A stretch of DNA of 64,000 nucleotides, taken from contig NC_003279.8 of NCBI RefSeq assembly GCF_000002985.6, positions 9,610,001 through 9,674,000 of the forward strand. The letters are read 5' to 3'. Source of the DNA: Caenorhabditis elegans. Taxonomy: Eukaryota; Nematoda; Chromadorea; Rhabditida; Rhabditidae. Below are positions 1 to 19,200 of this stretch, in pieces. Made by a program: the position numbers and the translations under genes. The notes under the pieces were generated by a model. It did not search any database and was not told the DNA's origin. It saw only the letters and a list, made by a program, of their open reading frames with translations. Position 1 is the stretch's first letter. Each line of letters starts with the position of its first letter.

Positions 1-1532
1 AGCAATGAATCAACTTTTTGATGCATGCTGCTGTCTACTCCACCTGCACCAGCACCACCTTGCTGAAAAATAAGCATTTAAACACTAAAAAAGGGTTAGG
101 TGAAAACTTACAGCAATTTTTTGATCAATGTTATACGTTTTGGTGAAGATTTCATTGACATACTGTTTCATGTCACGAATCGTTTGAGTTAAATCTCGCA
201 ATGACGTTATAACTTCATTTTTCTCGTGTTGTTGGAAGCTTCCGCCAGCGGCGACTGGAGCTGGTGCTGCTCCACCGGAGTGAGGTACTGCAGCAGCGAC
301 ACCAGACGTTTGAGCCTGCTGGATTTGTGCTAGCCTCTGATCCATGTTCTGCATAACCTGATGAATAGCGTTTTGAGACTCATAAATTAAACGAAGTTCG
401 CGAGCAGTAGCATCCTCATAATACTTATTTGGATCATACTCGTCGTCTTCTTTCACTTTATCCGGATGTTGCTCCTTGAATTTGGCTCTCTCCTGTTCAT
501 ATTCTTTCATCTGCCTCTCGAACTCTTCATCATATTTTTGTTTCTCTTGTTGTGGAATCTGCTCAGCAACTGGCACTGGTTTCTGTTGCTCGTTGAAAAG
601 AGAGAATACAGAGAAGTCCAAAACGTCGTGGTCATCAGCAAGACCGCCGGTAGCAGCAGAAACGCCGAAGTATCCATTACGTGGAAGGAAGATGTTTTCA
701 GCACGCATACAAAGCTCGTAACGAGGTGTTGGTTGCATACCATCGTCAATATGAACTGTGAGTACATTCTTCAAATATTCGATTCGAATGCGAACTGGAT
801 ATGGCTTATTACGGAAATCTCGTTGGCAACCTGAAAAATATGTTGGTTTGGTGATTTTTCTTTAGAAAACTTACTAGACAAAATCTGTTGTGATCCATCG
901 GTATGATGATCATATGATCTGGTTCCATCATTCAGCATAAGAGACACCTGTGGGTTGTTCTTTTGGCCATCGTTGTCGAACGAATCGAGGAACAATCCCA
1001 TACCCGTCCAGAAATCGTTTCCTCCGAAAACTGGTCCAAGGGCTCCAAGTTGAGAAGTGTACCAGATTCCGAGACCATCTGCTCCGACACGTCCCTGTCC
1101 TCCAATTTTCAGAGCGATGTCTACCTGCAAATGTGTTTTTTTTTTGGATATTTTTCTTAGAAACTCACCTGGAAGTTTTCACTTTCTAAGAAAGCTCTCT
1201 TGTTCCACGCAATACCTTTTCTGCTTCTCATTGATGGAGCCAATCGGAGCTGTTCACCAGAAGCAATAGCATCTCCACTAACCTAAATCTCACGCTTTTT
1301 GATTAAAAAATTGGAGAATTATTTTCTTACAATCCAGAAAGGAATAGATCCATCGCGTTGTGCAAGATTTGGAGCACGGAAAGAATGCTTGTATTCGAAC
1401 CTGTAAATTAAAGAGGAAATTACTTCAAGGTTTTTAAACTTTAAAAACCTACTTCTTGAAAACCGGAGTATTTTGTGCTTGAATGGTAACGATTACGGCC
1501 AGCAGCACGAGTAGAACCCGTGATGAGGTCAT
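1..1532 (-). CDS. ile-1: ERGIC-53-like L-type lectin cargo receptor (3' end outside window)
   Basis: This is an ER-to-Golgi cargo receptor of the LMAN1/ERGIC-53 family, which binds high-mannose glycoproteins and cycles in COPII/COPI vesicles. I read exons 1453-1532, 1331-1400, 1169-1282, 875-1124, 112-830 and 1-62, with frame kept at every junction. The ATG (1530-1532) follows an acceptor-like CAG and opens a hydrophobic signal peptide of about 20 residues (SSRVLLVLLAVIVTIQA). The lectin fold follows, with FEYKHSF and SIPFW near the start, FGGNDFWTGMGLFLDSFDND and, further on, GYFGVSAATGGLADDHDVLDF. A charged coiled-coil stalk comes next. About 431 codons are visible against roughly 510 in the family, so the transmembrane anchor and cytosolic tail lie outside the window. 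Family assignment is firm; the symbol rests on synteny. Confidence 0.93.
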
Positions 1533-1936
1533 ATCTGGAATGCAAATGTTTGCTTAGCGAATGAAAATGCAAATATCGTGAGAAAATTTTGGAGAAATGA
1601 AGGAAAAACTGTAGAGAAACTCGGCATAAGCCAACCGTACACGTCGACGAACTGCGTCTGCACACAACATAATCTACGCACAATTGCGGACTTTCCGGTA
1701 TTTGCATTAAAACCTTTTTTGTTAGAAATTCGTGAAGTGTTGACAAAATAAATCGGTTTGCGCTCAGCTCTGCAGCCGGTAGGCTCGAGCCTGATATGTA
1801 AATAATATGCACTTCATGATTGCCATTTTTATTTAAGCAGTTTTTGACTGATGAATACAAATAATTATACAAGCAAAATACATTTAAAAAAATATGTGTC
1901 CAGTACTAATCAAGAATTTTATACAAACAGAAGCTT
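1533..1936. other. Short intergenic gap between ate-1 and ile-1
   Basis: About 400 bp lie between the ate-1 stop and the ile-1 start, both on the minus strand. A TTTATT near 1827-1835 reads as AATAAA on the minus strand and could serve as the ate-1 poly(A) signal. A CAG just before the ile-1 ATG could be a trans-splice acceptor. I see no other gene here, and the open frames are short and composition-driven. Confidence 0.5.
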
Positions 1937-5077
<3,141 letters not shown>

Positions 5078-5300
5078 CCCAGCTGAAAATATGGATTAAT
5101 TATATCGTCAAAAGAAATCTTTAAATGAGGATTTCAAATAATAGGCTTGACTACCATGGCAATAATTGAAAGGTAAAATGAGCATTGGTTTTTTGAAAAT
5201 ATTTATAATGTTGGAAGAAAATAAAAACAAAAACAAGAAACTATATCTAGAAAAAGACAAAAGGAAAAACTAGGAAAAATTAAGAAATCTGACAAATATA

Positions 5301-6317
5301 TTATCCCTGAACGTTCTCTGCAAATCGTTTCTTCTGAATTTCGTCCCGCTTTGCCATTTTCACAGCCTTCTTCTCTTCTGCTTCTTTTTGCTGTAGCATC
5401 ACTTCGAATCTTGGATCTTTTGGATCCATCCAATATCCAAAGTATTCTTGAATGTCACGAATTCGTTTTTCAAGTGCTACTTCCTTTTCGTCTTTCTCTT
5501 GTTCTTGTTTAACCAATGAAGCTTCATATTTTGCAAGTGTTGCAGGATACTTTTTGAGATTTTTCTCGAGTTCAGCAATTCTGAAAATGGATTCAGATGA
5601 CATATTTGTAAATTTTTCAGGCATTTTTGTGTAAAGAATTCGCAAAGACTAAAATTTCAAAAATGTCTTAAAAATCGATAATTCTATTTTTAATTTTTTA
5701 AACATATAATTGTCCGAAAATTTGACAAACGGTGTTTCAAATAAAATATTGAAGAAAAAAATCAAGGAAAGCCGATTTCGTGCATGTCAGCCACTTGCAC
5801 GAAATTCAAAAACAATTAATTTTTGCCCTATTTTCGCAAAATTGAAGCAAAATTATCGAACGATTCTAAATTTTTTAAAGTTATGTTTTAAAATGTTGCT
5901 AATTTTGAAATTACAATTAAAGTATACCTCGCTAACTCTGATTCCCTCTTCTTTTTCTGTAGTTCTTTGTATTCTTTCTTAGCATTATTAAATTCTCTGA
6001 ACAATCCAATGGCTTCTTCTTCCTCAATTTCTTCAGCTGTTGGGAACAGCTCTTCAACTGGTACACCACTTTTTAGACCATATTTTCCGAATCTTTCACG
6101 ACGAGATGCTCGTTCACGCTCAGAATCAAATTGAACCGGTGGCATCCCACCAGCAGCAATGATTCGATGACGGGGACGTAGACTAAAAAAATGTTTTTTT
6201 TTGTTTTTTGAACATGCAAAAAATGAAAACTCACAAACTAACATCAACCTTCGGAGCGATTTCCTCACTTGAATTTGTTGCAAAACTTCTTACCAAAAGT
6301 CTCCAATTTCTCAACAT
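5301..6317 (-). CDS. Mitoribosomal large-subunit protein mL64 / CRIF1 (GADD45GIP1)-like
   Basis: Exons 6235-6317, 5928-6182 and 5301-5580 encode 205 aa, close to the roughly 220 aa of human GADD45GIP1. The N-terminus (MLRNWRLLVRSFATNS) is basic and lacks acidic residues, as expected of a mitochondrial presequence. The C-terminal half matches the family pattern: a long charged helix with RIAELEKNLKKYPATLAKY, then IRDIQEYFGYWMDPKDPRFE (compare the LLGYQVDPRSARFQ type of motif in mammals) and a Lys/Glu-rich tail. The family protein sits near the peptide exit tunnel of the mitoribosome and is needed for insertion of respiratory-chain subunits. It lies between rba-1 and ate-1 in the same orientation. 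The assignment is by motif memory; I do not recall a worm symbol. Confidence 0.72.
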
Positions 6318-6605
6318 TTTCTTTCTGGATAACCTTGAAATATGTTTAATCAATATATTCCTTATCGTAAGAAAATAAGCAATGTAAACCGACTAAACAT
6401 GGTTTCGCAAGTGCGCCCCATTGTGAACACACTATTTTTCAAAGTAAATATTTAGTGGCAGAGAAAACCTGAGAAATTAATTCTGAATAGATGAACACAA
6501 TATGAAAGAAAATGAAAAAACGTTCATTGATAGGAATGTGATTTTTACATTCAAAGATCAGAAGTGAGAAAATTAGTAAAATTCGACAAAGTGCAATTTA
6601 GACGA

Positions 6606-8101
<1,496 letters not shown>

Positions 8102-8402
8102 TGTGCTCTGAAATTGCCTGAAATAACAAAAGATACAACAAAAAACCAAAAATATCACAATCTGAGCTATCACAACAATCACGTTAACATAATATTTCAA
8201 AACAGTTATCTGACAATGGTCATCGAATTTATTTCAGGTTCAACAAAATATGATCATATCTCAAGGTAACATTTTAACTTTAAAAACTTAGTTGGTGAAG
8301 AATATGCGTTTGAATAAATGGTAAGATGAACAATTTGTTGAGATGCAAAATTAAAGAAGGATAGAAGTTAAATACAAATAATTTAAGCGCGTTTCACGTA
8401 TT

Positions 8403-10232
<1,830 letters not shown>

Positions 10233-12205
10233 ATGCAGGATGAAATCATCGATTTTTTCCGAAGTCCGGCTCTTCTTTTCTACATGACTTTAATGTTAAC
10301 CATTTGTGTAGTAAGTTGTTGGTAATGATTTAGAAGATGAACTCTCCATATTTAGGTGAACGGGTCCCAGCAAGTTGGAGAAGTCGTAGAAACCGAGTTT
10401 CATGCGTACCGTCTTCATCAATACGAAATCAGTGGTAACATTTATGGATGCAAAAATTATCGCGTATCATATGAAGCTGTTTCCTTGGGTGCAAGAACTC
10501 TTCGCAGGTTTTTTTGGATATTTCATTTGTAAATAGTAATATTTTAATATCTAGAACTATGGTTACAACATGGCGAGATCTTCTTACAACAGATGTCGAT
10601 GACATGTGGGCACTTTCTACCGGTGCCGTGCTTATTTTCATTCCCGACAATCTTGATGAACTTAACGATATTGATCGGAAGGTTAGCTTGAACATTTAAT
10701 TTCATATTGCCATAAAAGTTATTTATGCTCATTATTCAGGCATTCATCGATCTTGAAGCAAAGTTGTTGAGCGCAAAGACCGACTTGGCTGTTTATGTGG
10801 CTCCTTTCAATGATGACGCCGTTTCTATTCTTCACGATGTCAATACTCGCTCGGAAAAAGCTCCCACAGCCCTGCAACATTTGCTTCAATCACTTTCCGG
10901 AAACACAATCAGTATCACTTCTTCCGATCAAAGTCCAGAACTTCCACCTTCATACAAACCACTGAATATTGTTGGTCGCTTGAGTAGTGGAGATCGTGCT
11001 GCACCTACGATTGCATTTGTGGCACACTATGACACACAATCGGCCGTTCCAGGAGTCTCGCCTGGCGCTGATTCCAATGGGTCTGGTATAGTTGCACTTC
11101 TCGAATTGCTTGCTGTTCTGTCAAAATTCTATGATTCTCCAAGCACACGTCCTCCATACAATATTTTGTTCATTTGGACAGCAGCTGGAAAGCTCAATTA
11201 TCAAGGAACTCGTCACTGGATCGATGAGTACCAGAAAGGCTTTGACAGCGCTGATTATGCCAAATCTGGACTTTCTAGAAAAGGTAATGCAGTAAAAGGA
11301 GAGTGTCGTTTTACCGGTTTTGAAGGGTTTTCAGATGATCGTGTTGACTTGGCAATATGTATTGAGGCAATTGGTCGCAAAACGGGAGGATTTTTCATGC
11401 ATGCTGGAAAGACACCATCAGAAAATTCAGTAGCAGCTCAACTTCTCAGAAGACTTAAGTACTGTTTTAAAAGTTTATTGATTTTAATCGTTCGTAAGAT
11501 ATTTCAGCAGCATTTCTCCAAAGAAGAATATAGAGTTGGTAACGAAAAAAATCTCTTTGACGACAGTAAGCGCTTGGGAACACGAGAAATTTAACATCAA
11601 GAGAATGCCAGCTATCACCCTGTCTACTCTTCCATCTCCATCTGATCCAGCTCGTAATTCAATTCTTGATCTCCCATCGGCTCTCGACGAAGATGAGCTT
11701 ATTGATAATATTCGACTGATTGGCGAAGCTGTTCTTGGCTATATTCTTGACCTTCCAGAATCCGGACCTTCGTCCGATTCTAGAGTTAAATCTGAGGCTA
11801 CGATGCTCTCAAAGGATGCTGTGGATAAGCAACGCGTTCATCATTTCATTCGTCAGTTTGCCTCAAGACCCCGTCCAGTTGGTGATCAACGAGCTACGGA
11901 GAGCATCACTTCCAACCTAGCATCCGTAGCAGCAGGATACGGAAATGTTTTCAAATCAGCAGTTACTATCACTGATGCAAAAGCATTTGGTGTCACTCAA
12001 AATCGCTTAGTCGCCGAACGAGTAAAGCCAGCTGTCTTTGAACTTGTCATTGCAGCTGGAGTGTTCACATATCTCTCTGCCTTTTACTATGTAAGAATCT
12101 GCAGTATTCAATTTCCAAGTATAACTATTTTACTTACAGATTGCTACCCACTCGCAGAACACTATCGAGGGAACAGTAGCAGCCATTCGCAAATCGATCT
12201 TCTAA
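10233..12205 (+). CDS. nra-2: Nicalin, ER membrane glycoprotein related to nicastrin
   Basis: Exons 10233-10310, 10356-10507, 10555-10681, 10740-11458, 11508-12090 and 12140-12205 give 574 aa, or 557 if the optional 51-nt segment at 11284-11334 is removed. An N-terminal hydrophobic signal/anchor (SPALLFYMTLMLTICVV) is followed by the M28-peptidase-like domain: APTIAFVAHYDTQSAVPGVS, GADSNGSGIVALLELLAVLS, ILFIWTAAGKLNYQGTRHWI and DLAICIEAIGR. A C-terminal membrane segment (VFELVIAAGVFTYLSAFYY) comes next. Nicalin works with NOMO and TMEM147 in the ER. In the worm it affects nicotinic receptor composition and retention of channel subunits. The peptidase fold is expected to be inactive. Confidence 0.93.
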
Positions 12206-12621
12206 AACATTTAAATTCCCTTTTTTGTTGCTCATTGTTGAACATTGTAGTTTAAACAATTACTTCTGAACGTTTCATGTTTCTCGCGTTCTTTCAAAAC
12301 AAAATTATATCTAGGACTTAATTTATTATAAATATTTATTGAGTGACGAATAATAAATAAATTGCTATAGAACTTGCTTTTGACTTATTTGAATGATCAT
12401 TCTATTGCAATGAAAAAAAAACACTTGGGTTGAGGATGAATTTGACAAATACCGTACCGTATCAGTTAAAGGCACACGCATGATGGAAGAAAGGTCTCGA
12501 AACGAAAATGGGTTCAACTATAAATTGATCTTGGCGCCAGTTTTCCTATTTTGATGTTATCCTCGCTTTTTTGCCGAGATGTTGTTTTTCTCTGTTCCAT
12601 ATTCACAAAGAAATCTCAAAA
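12206..12621. other. Intergenic gap with a repeat remnant
   Basis: The nra-2 3' UTR has AATAAATAAATTG near 12350-12363 as a plausible poly(A) signal. At about 12450-12515 there is a short degraded copy of the dispersed palindromic element (ACCGTACCGTATCAGTTAAA, then GGCACACGCATG and GGTCTCGAAACG). I see no gene. Confidence 0.5.
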
Positions 12622-14606
12622 ATGTGTTCGCCGATGAGTATTCCGAAGAAAAAGTTCATTGACGACTTCACGTTTATCTGTACAAAGAATCCCAACGTTG
12701 TAAGTAAATAATTGTGCATTTTTGAACAACTTCACATAAATAAACATTATTTCAGAAACTTGCCGATCAAGTTAAGAAATTGAACGAATACAAGCCGTGG
12801 CGGGATTTGCCAATTCTTGACAAAATCAATTATCTTGAAAAATTCTCCGAAAACGAAAAAGAAACATTGAAGGGATTGTGGCACTGGTTCAAAAAATGGA
12901 TCGAAGCGGAAAGAATCCTCGTCTCTGTGAAGATTGGCTCTGAACGGGCAACAACTACGAAAACTAGATTCGATGATGATAATCGTGCTAAAAAATTGGT
13001 TCTTGATGTCAAAGACAAGAAGCAGAAAGGAAAGAAAAATAATGAACAGTTTCTACCAAAAACGTATGTCAAATACAATGCTGAAATTGGCAGAGTTAAG
13101 ACATGGGACATGAAGGGTAAAGAAGGAGAACATAAACAGGTGAAGGTCTACCAGCTTTGGCATTTTGACTTCTCTGAGCAACACGATGGACGATATTTCT
13201 GTAGAAGGTAAATTCTATGAAAATTGCCCTTTCTGAAAAATAAGCATTGCAGTTATATCAAGAAGGTTGTACCTGAAGATTGGCCAGTCCAATACCCAAC
13301 AGCTACAAACCCGTTCCACGAGGAGTTGGGAAATCAAGGATGTATTCATGAAACCGCTCAGTATCTTTCCCAATTCATCAACATTCACGACGCGAATTTT
13401 GTCGAAAAACTAGACATTGATGTCAAATACTGGTCTCAGCTCTTCTCTATCGAAAAGTTCAGACACATCCGAAATCTCAGAATAGTGCACAATGCGCCTG
13501 GATCAACACATTGGTGGCTGAACAGAATTAACACAATGCGAACTATTCCAGAAGTAACAATTGCGCGAAACTATACTGGAGACTTTGTTGAGGAAAAGGA
13601 GTATCGTAGTAGAAGAAATGCAGTCATGCACCATGAAGTTATGCCGTACGTGATTCCATTCGAAGAACGTGAGATGCCGAATTGGGTAGAGAAGACTTCG
13701 TATTGCAATTATCCGGTAAGATATTTTTAAAATATTATGCCGATTTAAATAAAACATCGTATTTTCAGATCTTCTGGGCGAAACGAATCATCTTTGAGAA
13801 TACTATTGAGAACCCTCTTACCGATTTGGCAAGAATGAGCTCGTTGGCTGAGGTCAACTTAAACCGTTATATTCTTCCGAATTCGGAACTTCTCGAATTT
13901 CTCCAAATGTGGTCAAACGGACAGATGGGTCACCGTCTGCGGAGTGTCACTATCAATCTCGATTGCCCGTTATCAAAGAGCGAACCGATTTTGAATGGTC
14001 TCCAATATTCGAAGACAAGCGATATTGAGTTGTGAGGAATCAGTTCTTTGTGGCAGTTTTGATTATTCTTAATTCAGATCGTCTCCGCTTACGAAGGCTG
14101 TTGAAAAGAACAACTATATTTCGTACGTTCTATATCGTGAGTGGAAAGTGTTGCGTCCCGATGGCCTGCAATCGACACGTGGTTTTCAAAAAGAATCTCT
14201 TTCGTCTGGGTATGGAAGCTCTCTTCCTGGTTCCGGACCTTCGACTCCTCCATCGGAATCAAATATAGAAGAAGCAGGAGTTACTCCGACGAACGCCGAA
14301 TCCAAAAACATGTCCTCAGGGCAGCACAGTAAACAAAACTCAAGTGATGAGACTCAATCTCGAGGTTTATTTCTAGATAATTATTTCTAGTTAAAAGTTG
14401 AATTTTTAGACCGATCTGGTTCGGGTGTATCAGGAACTTCATCGAATGGCGAGGTATCATCTACTCCGGGTAGGACTGTTTGGCACGGAGGTGCGTGTGC
14501 ATTGCTCCAGATTTCCCAAGATAAGAAGAACATTTTGTTCACGGCAATTCACAACGAGAAGTTCGCATGCGAACTTGCTAGATTCCGCTTTTCTACATCT
14601 AAATAA
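12622..14606 (+). CDS. Nematode-specific protein, C-terminal half resembling F-box-associated (FBA2-type) domains
   Basis: Exons 12622-12699, 12756-13207, 13253-13715, 13769-14031, 14078-14364 and 14410-14606 encode 579 aa, all phases matching. The first half is charged and Lys-rich, with no domain I recognise. The middle holds VNLNRYILPNSELLEFLQMW and GHRLRSVTINLD, followed by SYVLYREWKVLRPDG. This order (a short alternating segment, then LxxFLxxW, then a leucine-rich strand) resembles the FBA2 region of worm F-box and sdz-33-type proteins, though no F-box is seen. A Ser/Gly/Pro-rich linker of about 90 residues follows, then a short C-terminal block (GGACALLQISQDKKNILFTA). The stop TAA is embedded in CTAAATAAATG, which may double as the poly(A) signal. 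Function unknown. Confidence 0.8.
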
Positions 14607-15106
14607 ATGTCCACCAACATTCATTTAAAAATTGTATCTATCGTTGTATGATAACTAATCTTTAAAATTTTTCCGACTTCCAATTGATCGCAAGTTTGTG
14701 AAACCATAAATAGCTTAACCCTGTATTTTATTTTCTTTATCAGAAATGCCTTTCGCGATGTTTAGCGAAATAATTTGGGTATCAGAATAGGAAGTTAGTT
14801 TCTGCTAATAATGTTTCAAATTTGATTTCGGAAGAGCAAGTAGATATATTAATGATTGTATTCAAGTTCTGTAGCTTTGTTCTAAGGTCCACTAAAGACG
14901 TATAATATTTTGTAGACTGATTATTTCACTATTCAAAAAAGTGAGAACTATACAGGTGTATATATTCAAACGTTTCGGGCGAAGTTTTTCTTTAATAACT
15001 TTTTTTTCTGATTCATAATTTGCGCCATCATCTTACTTTCTTGTTAATGGAGATGTATCATGAAGTTTTTTATAACAACAACATTTATAACACAAACAAC
15101 GAGTGT
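14607..15106. other. Intergenic gap between convergent genes
   Basis: The upstream gene and rps-19 converge here. The stretch is AT-rich with no open frame of note. I see no repeat or RNA gene in it. Confidence 0.4.
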
Positions 15107-15791
15107 TTAGGCTTGTTGTCCAGAGGATCTGAGGCTGGTGGCGATTCTGTCAAGATCCTTGCGTCCCTGCAAAATTTAGTTTTAGTACGATGTTGAAAAT
15201 TTCGAGAAAATTCAAAAAAGAAAACATGCAGAAATTTAATTTTAATATAAACATCTAATTTTGCATGTTTAATTTTCAGCGCATATATTTATGAATAATT
15301 TTTAATAATTTATTTTTACAAAAAAGTTCGAATTTTATATTTTTAGATAATAAAATAGAATACTCACCTGCTTGGAGAGAATTCTTCCTTTGCCGTCTGG
15401 GTGCTTCTCAACCCACTTGATCTTCTCGAGTTGCTGAACAGCCTTTCTGAGGCAGTTTCCAGCTGAGGTTTGGAAATGGTTTGGTGCAACACCACGTCTC
15501 TTGTTTCCTCCGTAGACCTTCTTGAAGGCTCCGATTCCTAAATAGAAAAATAAGTAATGATTTTGTCAATAAAAAGTTACCGGCGGGGCGGAAATACAAG
15601 TGACGAGCAAGACTGGCAGCACGGGTGTAGAACCAATCTGGATCGACTGGGGCAAGCTCCTTGTTGACTCCGAGCTTAACAAGATCGGACCACTCTGGAA
15701 CCTTAACCTTTCCACTCTTCTTCAAGAAGTGAGCGATGGACTTGGTAGCCTCGTGCTGGTCGACGTCCTTGATGGAGGTCGCTCTCGTCAT
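15107..15791 (-). CDS. rps-19: Small-subunit ribosomal protein eS19
   Basis: Exons 15582-15791 (possibly ending at 15581), 15368-15537 and 15107-15166 encode 146 aa, the normal eS19 length. Clear family motifs are [86 protein letters not shown] and DLDRIA. eS19 is needed for 18S rRNA maturation and sits on the 40S head. Codon choice is strongly biased to C- and G-ending codons, as in other highly expressed worm genes. It is divergent from hsr-9. Confidence 0.97.
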
Positions 15792-16274
15792 TTTACCTGA
15801 AAAGGAAAAGTATAGCTTTGAAAAAATCGTATATTAGAAGACGGAAAGAAAACCCACTGCCAAAAAAACTATTCTTAACAACAAGCGCTTCAGAAAGTGG
15901 ATATTATTTAAGAAAACTGTAAACGTAACATATTTCCTCCCAATCAATACATAGAAACTCGAAAAACCGTGAAAATCGCGTCAAAAAATTGAAAAAACCT
16001 GTAGGAAAAGAAACGAAAAAATTCTTCACCGCTGATCGTAAGACATAACCTGCATACCAATTGGCTGCGTAGCGACTCGGCACGCGACCGCAACGCACCG
16101 GGCGACACTCAGTACATTTTTTGAACAGCGGGGGCGGGCGTTTGAATTGAATTTTCAAACGATTTTTTTTGACGTCGTAACTTTTTGTTTCGCAGACACT
16201 TTTACGCTTAAAATGGCAAAATTAAACACATATGTTACAGCATAGACTTGAAGAACTGAACTGCTTGGAGGAAA
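15792..16274. promoter_or_regulatory. Divergent upstream region between rps-19 and hsr-9
   Basis: A 483-bp interval separates two genes that point apart. A GC-rich block at about 16040-16140 (CGACTCGGCACGCGACCGC, then GCGGGGGCGGGCG) contrasts with the AT-rich flanks and probably contains the core regulatory sequence. No specific factor site can be assigned. Confidence 0.45.
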
Positions 16275-19200
16275 ATGGCATCGTCTTCGAACACTATGGG
16301 TAATTTTTTCGATATAATAAGAATGTGAAAGGTTAATTAATATTTTTGCGGGTCAAGCATATAAAATTCAACCTTATTGAAATTAAGGTGGTCACTCGAA
16401 GTGAATATCGACTCTAAAAATTAAACTTAACTTACGTGAAGTTTTCCTTTTATTTTCTGTTTTCAGAATTCGAAGAAGACGACTCCACCGTCACACAGAC
16501 AAGGTTACCTGCTTTTCGAGTATCCATACATATTTATCCCACTATTTCAGCCTCCCCACAACAACTTCAGTTCTGGATAAAAGTAGGAGTCTTTTTGGGA
16601 ACTCTGCTGTGATTTCTGTAAGTCCAGTGTGTTTGTATTAATCTAAAATTTGCTTACTTAGACCCCAGCTAGAGATTCAACTCCTGATGGGCACATAGTC
16701 GATTCGAGTGTCATTACCAAGTCATCAGTTATCATAGAAGCGGAAGACGAGCCAGATGTAGCTGCCGATGTTACTGCACTTGATAAAGAAAAGGCAGAAG
16801 ATGAGCCACAATGTTCAGCCGGTAAGGATGCTAAATCTGGAGAAAGCATGAACGACTCGGAAAAGTCTGAATCACCAATTGAAGAAGGAGAGGGAGAAAC
16901 TTTCGAGAAAAAAATTATCTCGATGGATACTAGTGACGATAAATTAGACATTGCTGAATCGATTTCTGTTTCAAATGATACCGAGAAACCTGAAGAAAAT
17001 GAAGAAAAGGTGGTTGGAGATGAAGATGAAGAAGATATTGATGATGTGCAAGAAGACGACGAAGACGAAGCTCCAAAAAAGAAAACTAAGGTTTGTTGAT
17101 AATTCGAAAAACCTAATTTTAATCAATTAATATTGAAGAAGGCAGTGTCAACGTCAGATGACGACGATCTGCATGAAGATGATTCTCCAAAAGGAGGTAG
17201 TGTGAGCGACGAGAAAGAAGAACCAGAGAATGAGGACGATACAGAGGAACCCGAAAATGAGGTTGAAGTAGAAAGTCCAGTGAAAGAGCAAGCAGATAGT
17301 GGTGAACCTATTGAGAATGTTAATGATGACAAGGCGTCTGAACCAGGCGTTGGTGAGATTTCACAAGACAGTGTTGATGATTCTCAAAAAATTGGTCTCG
17401 ATTCAAAATCGCCAGATGGAGAATCAGAAGCAAATGAAGAGAACCAAGAATCTCAATCTTCTAGCCGCAGCACTCGTCGCGCTAAAAGAGTTTCAGCAAC
17501 TGTTTCGTCTACTCCTTCGTCAAACACTCCACGCCGTGGTGGTCGTGGGCAAAAATCGGAAGTGAATGCAGATGAAACGAAAACGCCCATTGTTAGTAAC
17601 AGCACCCCCAGGCGTGGTCGATCTTCCAGGGGTGGAGACAGAGATGAAGTAATTGATCCTACGGAGAATGTTGTTGGCGACTCTGGCGTTGAAGAAACAT
17701 CACCGCGCAAGGGAAGATCAAGACGCTCTGTTGCAACAGAAGACACATCTGTCACCGAGGAAGTTGAAAACACGGAACATCCAACTGAAGAAGAAACTCC
17801 GAAACAGGGGCGTGGAAGACGTTCAGCTGCATCTTCTTCAGCAACTTCGTCTGCAGTGCCAACACCGCGGTCCACAAGAGGAAGAGGAAGAAAGTCGCAA
17901 GCAAATGAGGAAAACTTGCAAGAAAAAGAAACCGAAGACCCTACAAAAACTCACGATACAAACCAAGCGAAGTCCACCCGAACTCCGCGAGGAAGGCGTT
18001 CTAATGCTGATGCTGAAACTATGGAAAGTGTAGAAGCTGAGAAAGTCGAAACTCCAACATCATCTCGTAGATCTACAAGGGCTAAGCCTCCTGCAAAATC
18101 TGCTCCGGTGACGCCGGCTGTGACAAATAAACGAACGACAGTTCGTGGAAGAAAGAAGCAAGGTTCTATCACAGAAGACCCTATCGAAGAAGCTGATGAG
18201 ACTATTGAAGAAACTCTACCACAAAAGAAAGGTCGTGGAGCAGCTAAAAGTGCGCCTTCATCGAGCAAGAAAAGTGCAGAATATGATCCATATGATCTTG
18301 ATACTGAAATGGAGCATCATCCAGAACCTTTGAAGAATATTCACGTGAGAATTAAAAATTAATGTTTATCTGTAATTTTGCTTGTTTTCAGATGGAAGTG
18401 CACAATTTTGGTGCTGTCAAGTATGCCAAATTGGGTAATTCAGAGTCAAAGTATTCTATGACAGAGAAGGCGGCAGAGTCTAGAATTGCTGAGTTACAAT
18501 GTAAGTTGTTTTGTAGTTTCTTGAAATTAAGAATATCTATGCTTTCAGCTTCTCCTGCTGCTAAGAATCGGCGTTCTCTTGCTGATATGACTCCTGGTAA
18601 AGATAAGATGAAGCATAGAGTATCGTCTGTAGGAACTTCGGGAAGAAGATCAAGAGCTAAAAAGGAGGAAGAACATCACGAAAATGATATTGAAATGGAA
18701 GATGCGCCTGCAACTGCTACCCCAGCTTCGTCAAATCGTGGAAGAAAGAGAAAAAGTGAAGCTTCTGACATCAAAACACCTCCGGCGAAAAAAGAACCAG
18801 TTATTCCTCTTAAAAATCTATCTGATGAGGATCAACTACTAGTTGATCATCCACAAGACGATAATGAACCTCATGCTCCTGGAGCTCGAGTCTACGCTGT
18901 GTTTCAGAAGATGTTTTATCCCGCTGTCGTTCTTTCGGAGCGTGATGGTCTCGGAAGATACAAGGTACAATTCACGGTTGATAACGTCATTAAAGATGTT
19001 CCAAATTCTGGAATCATTCCACTTCGCGCTTTATCCCCTGGCAAAACTGCAGTCTACAACGAATCCGATGTTCGATTGGATTCTGGTCCTAACGATATTA
19101 GTGCTGCGGAATGGAAAAAAGGAAAATTAACCATATCGATCATGGATGAAGATGGGGAACCAACTGACGAAGTGAAGGTTGTTGATTGGTATGATGTTTC

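Noticed and set aside
466-834. 122-codon plus-strand open frame
   Set aside because: It lies antisense to the large exon of ile-1, whose homology and splicing are clear. The hydrophobic translation is the mirror of a Glu/Lys-rich coiled coil.
17453-18268. 140- and 105-codon minus-strand open frames
   Set aside because: Shadows of the Arg/Gly-rich hsr-9 exon, where codon bias keeps the opposite strand open.
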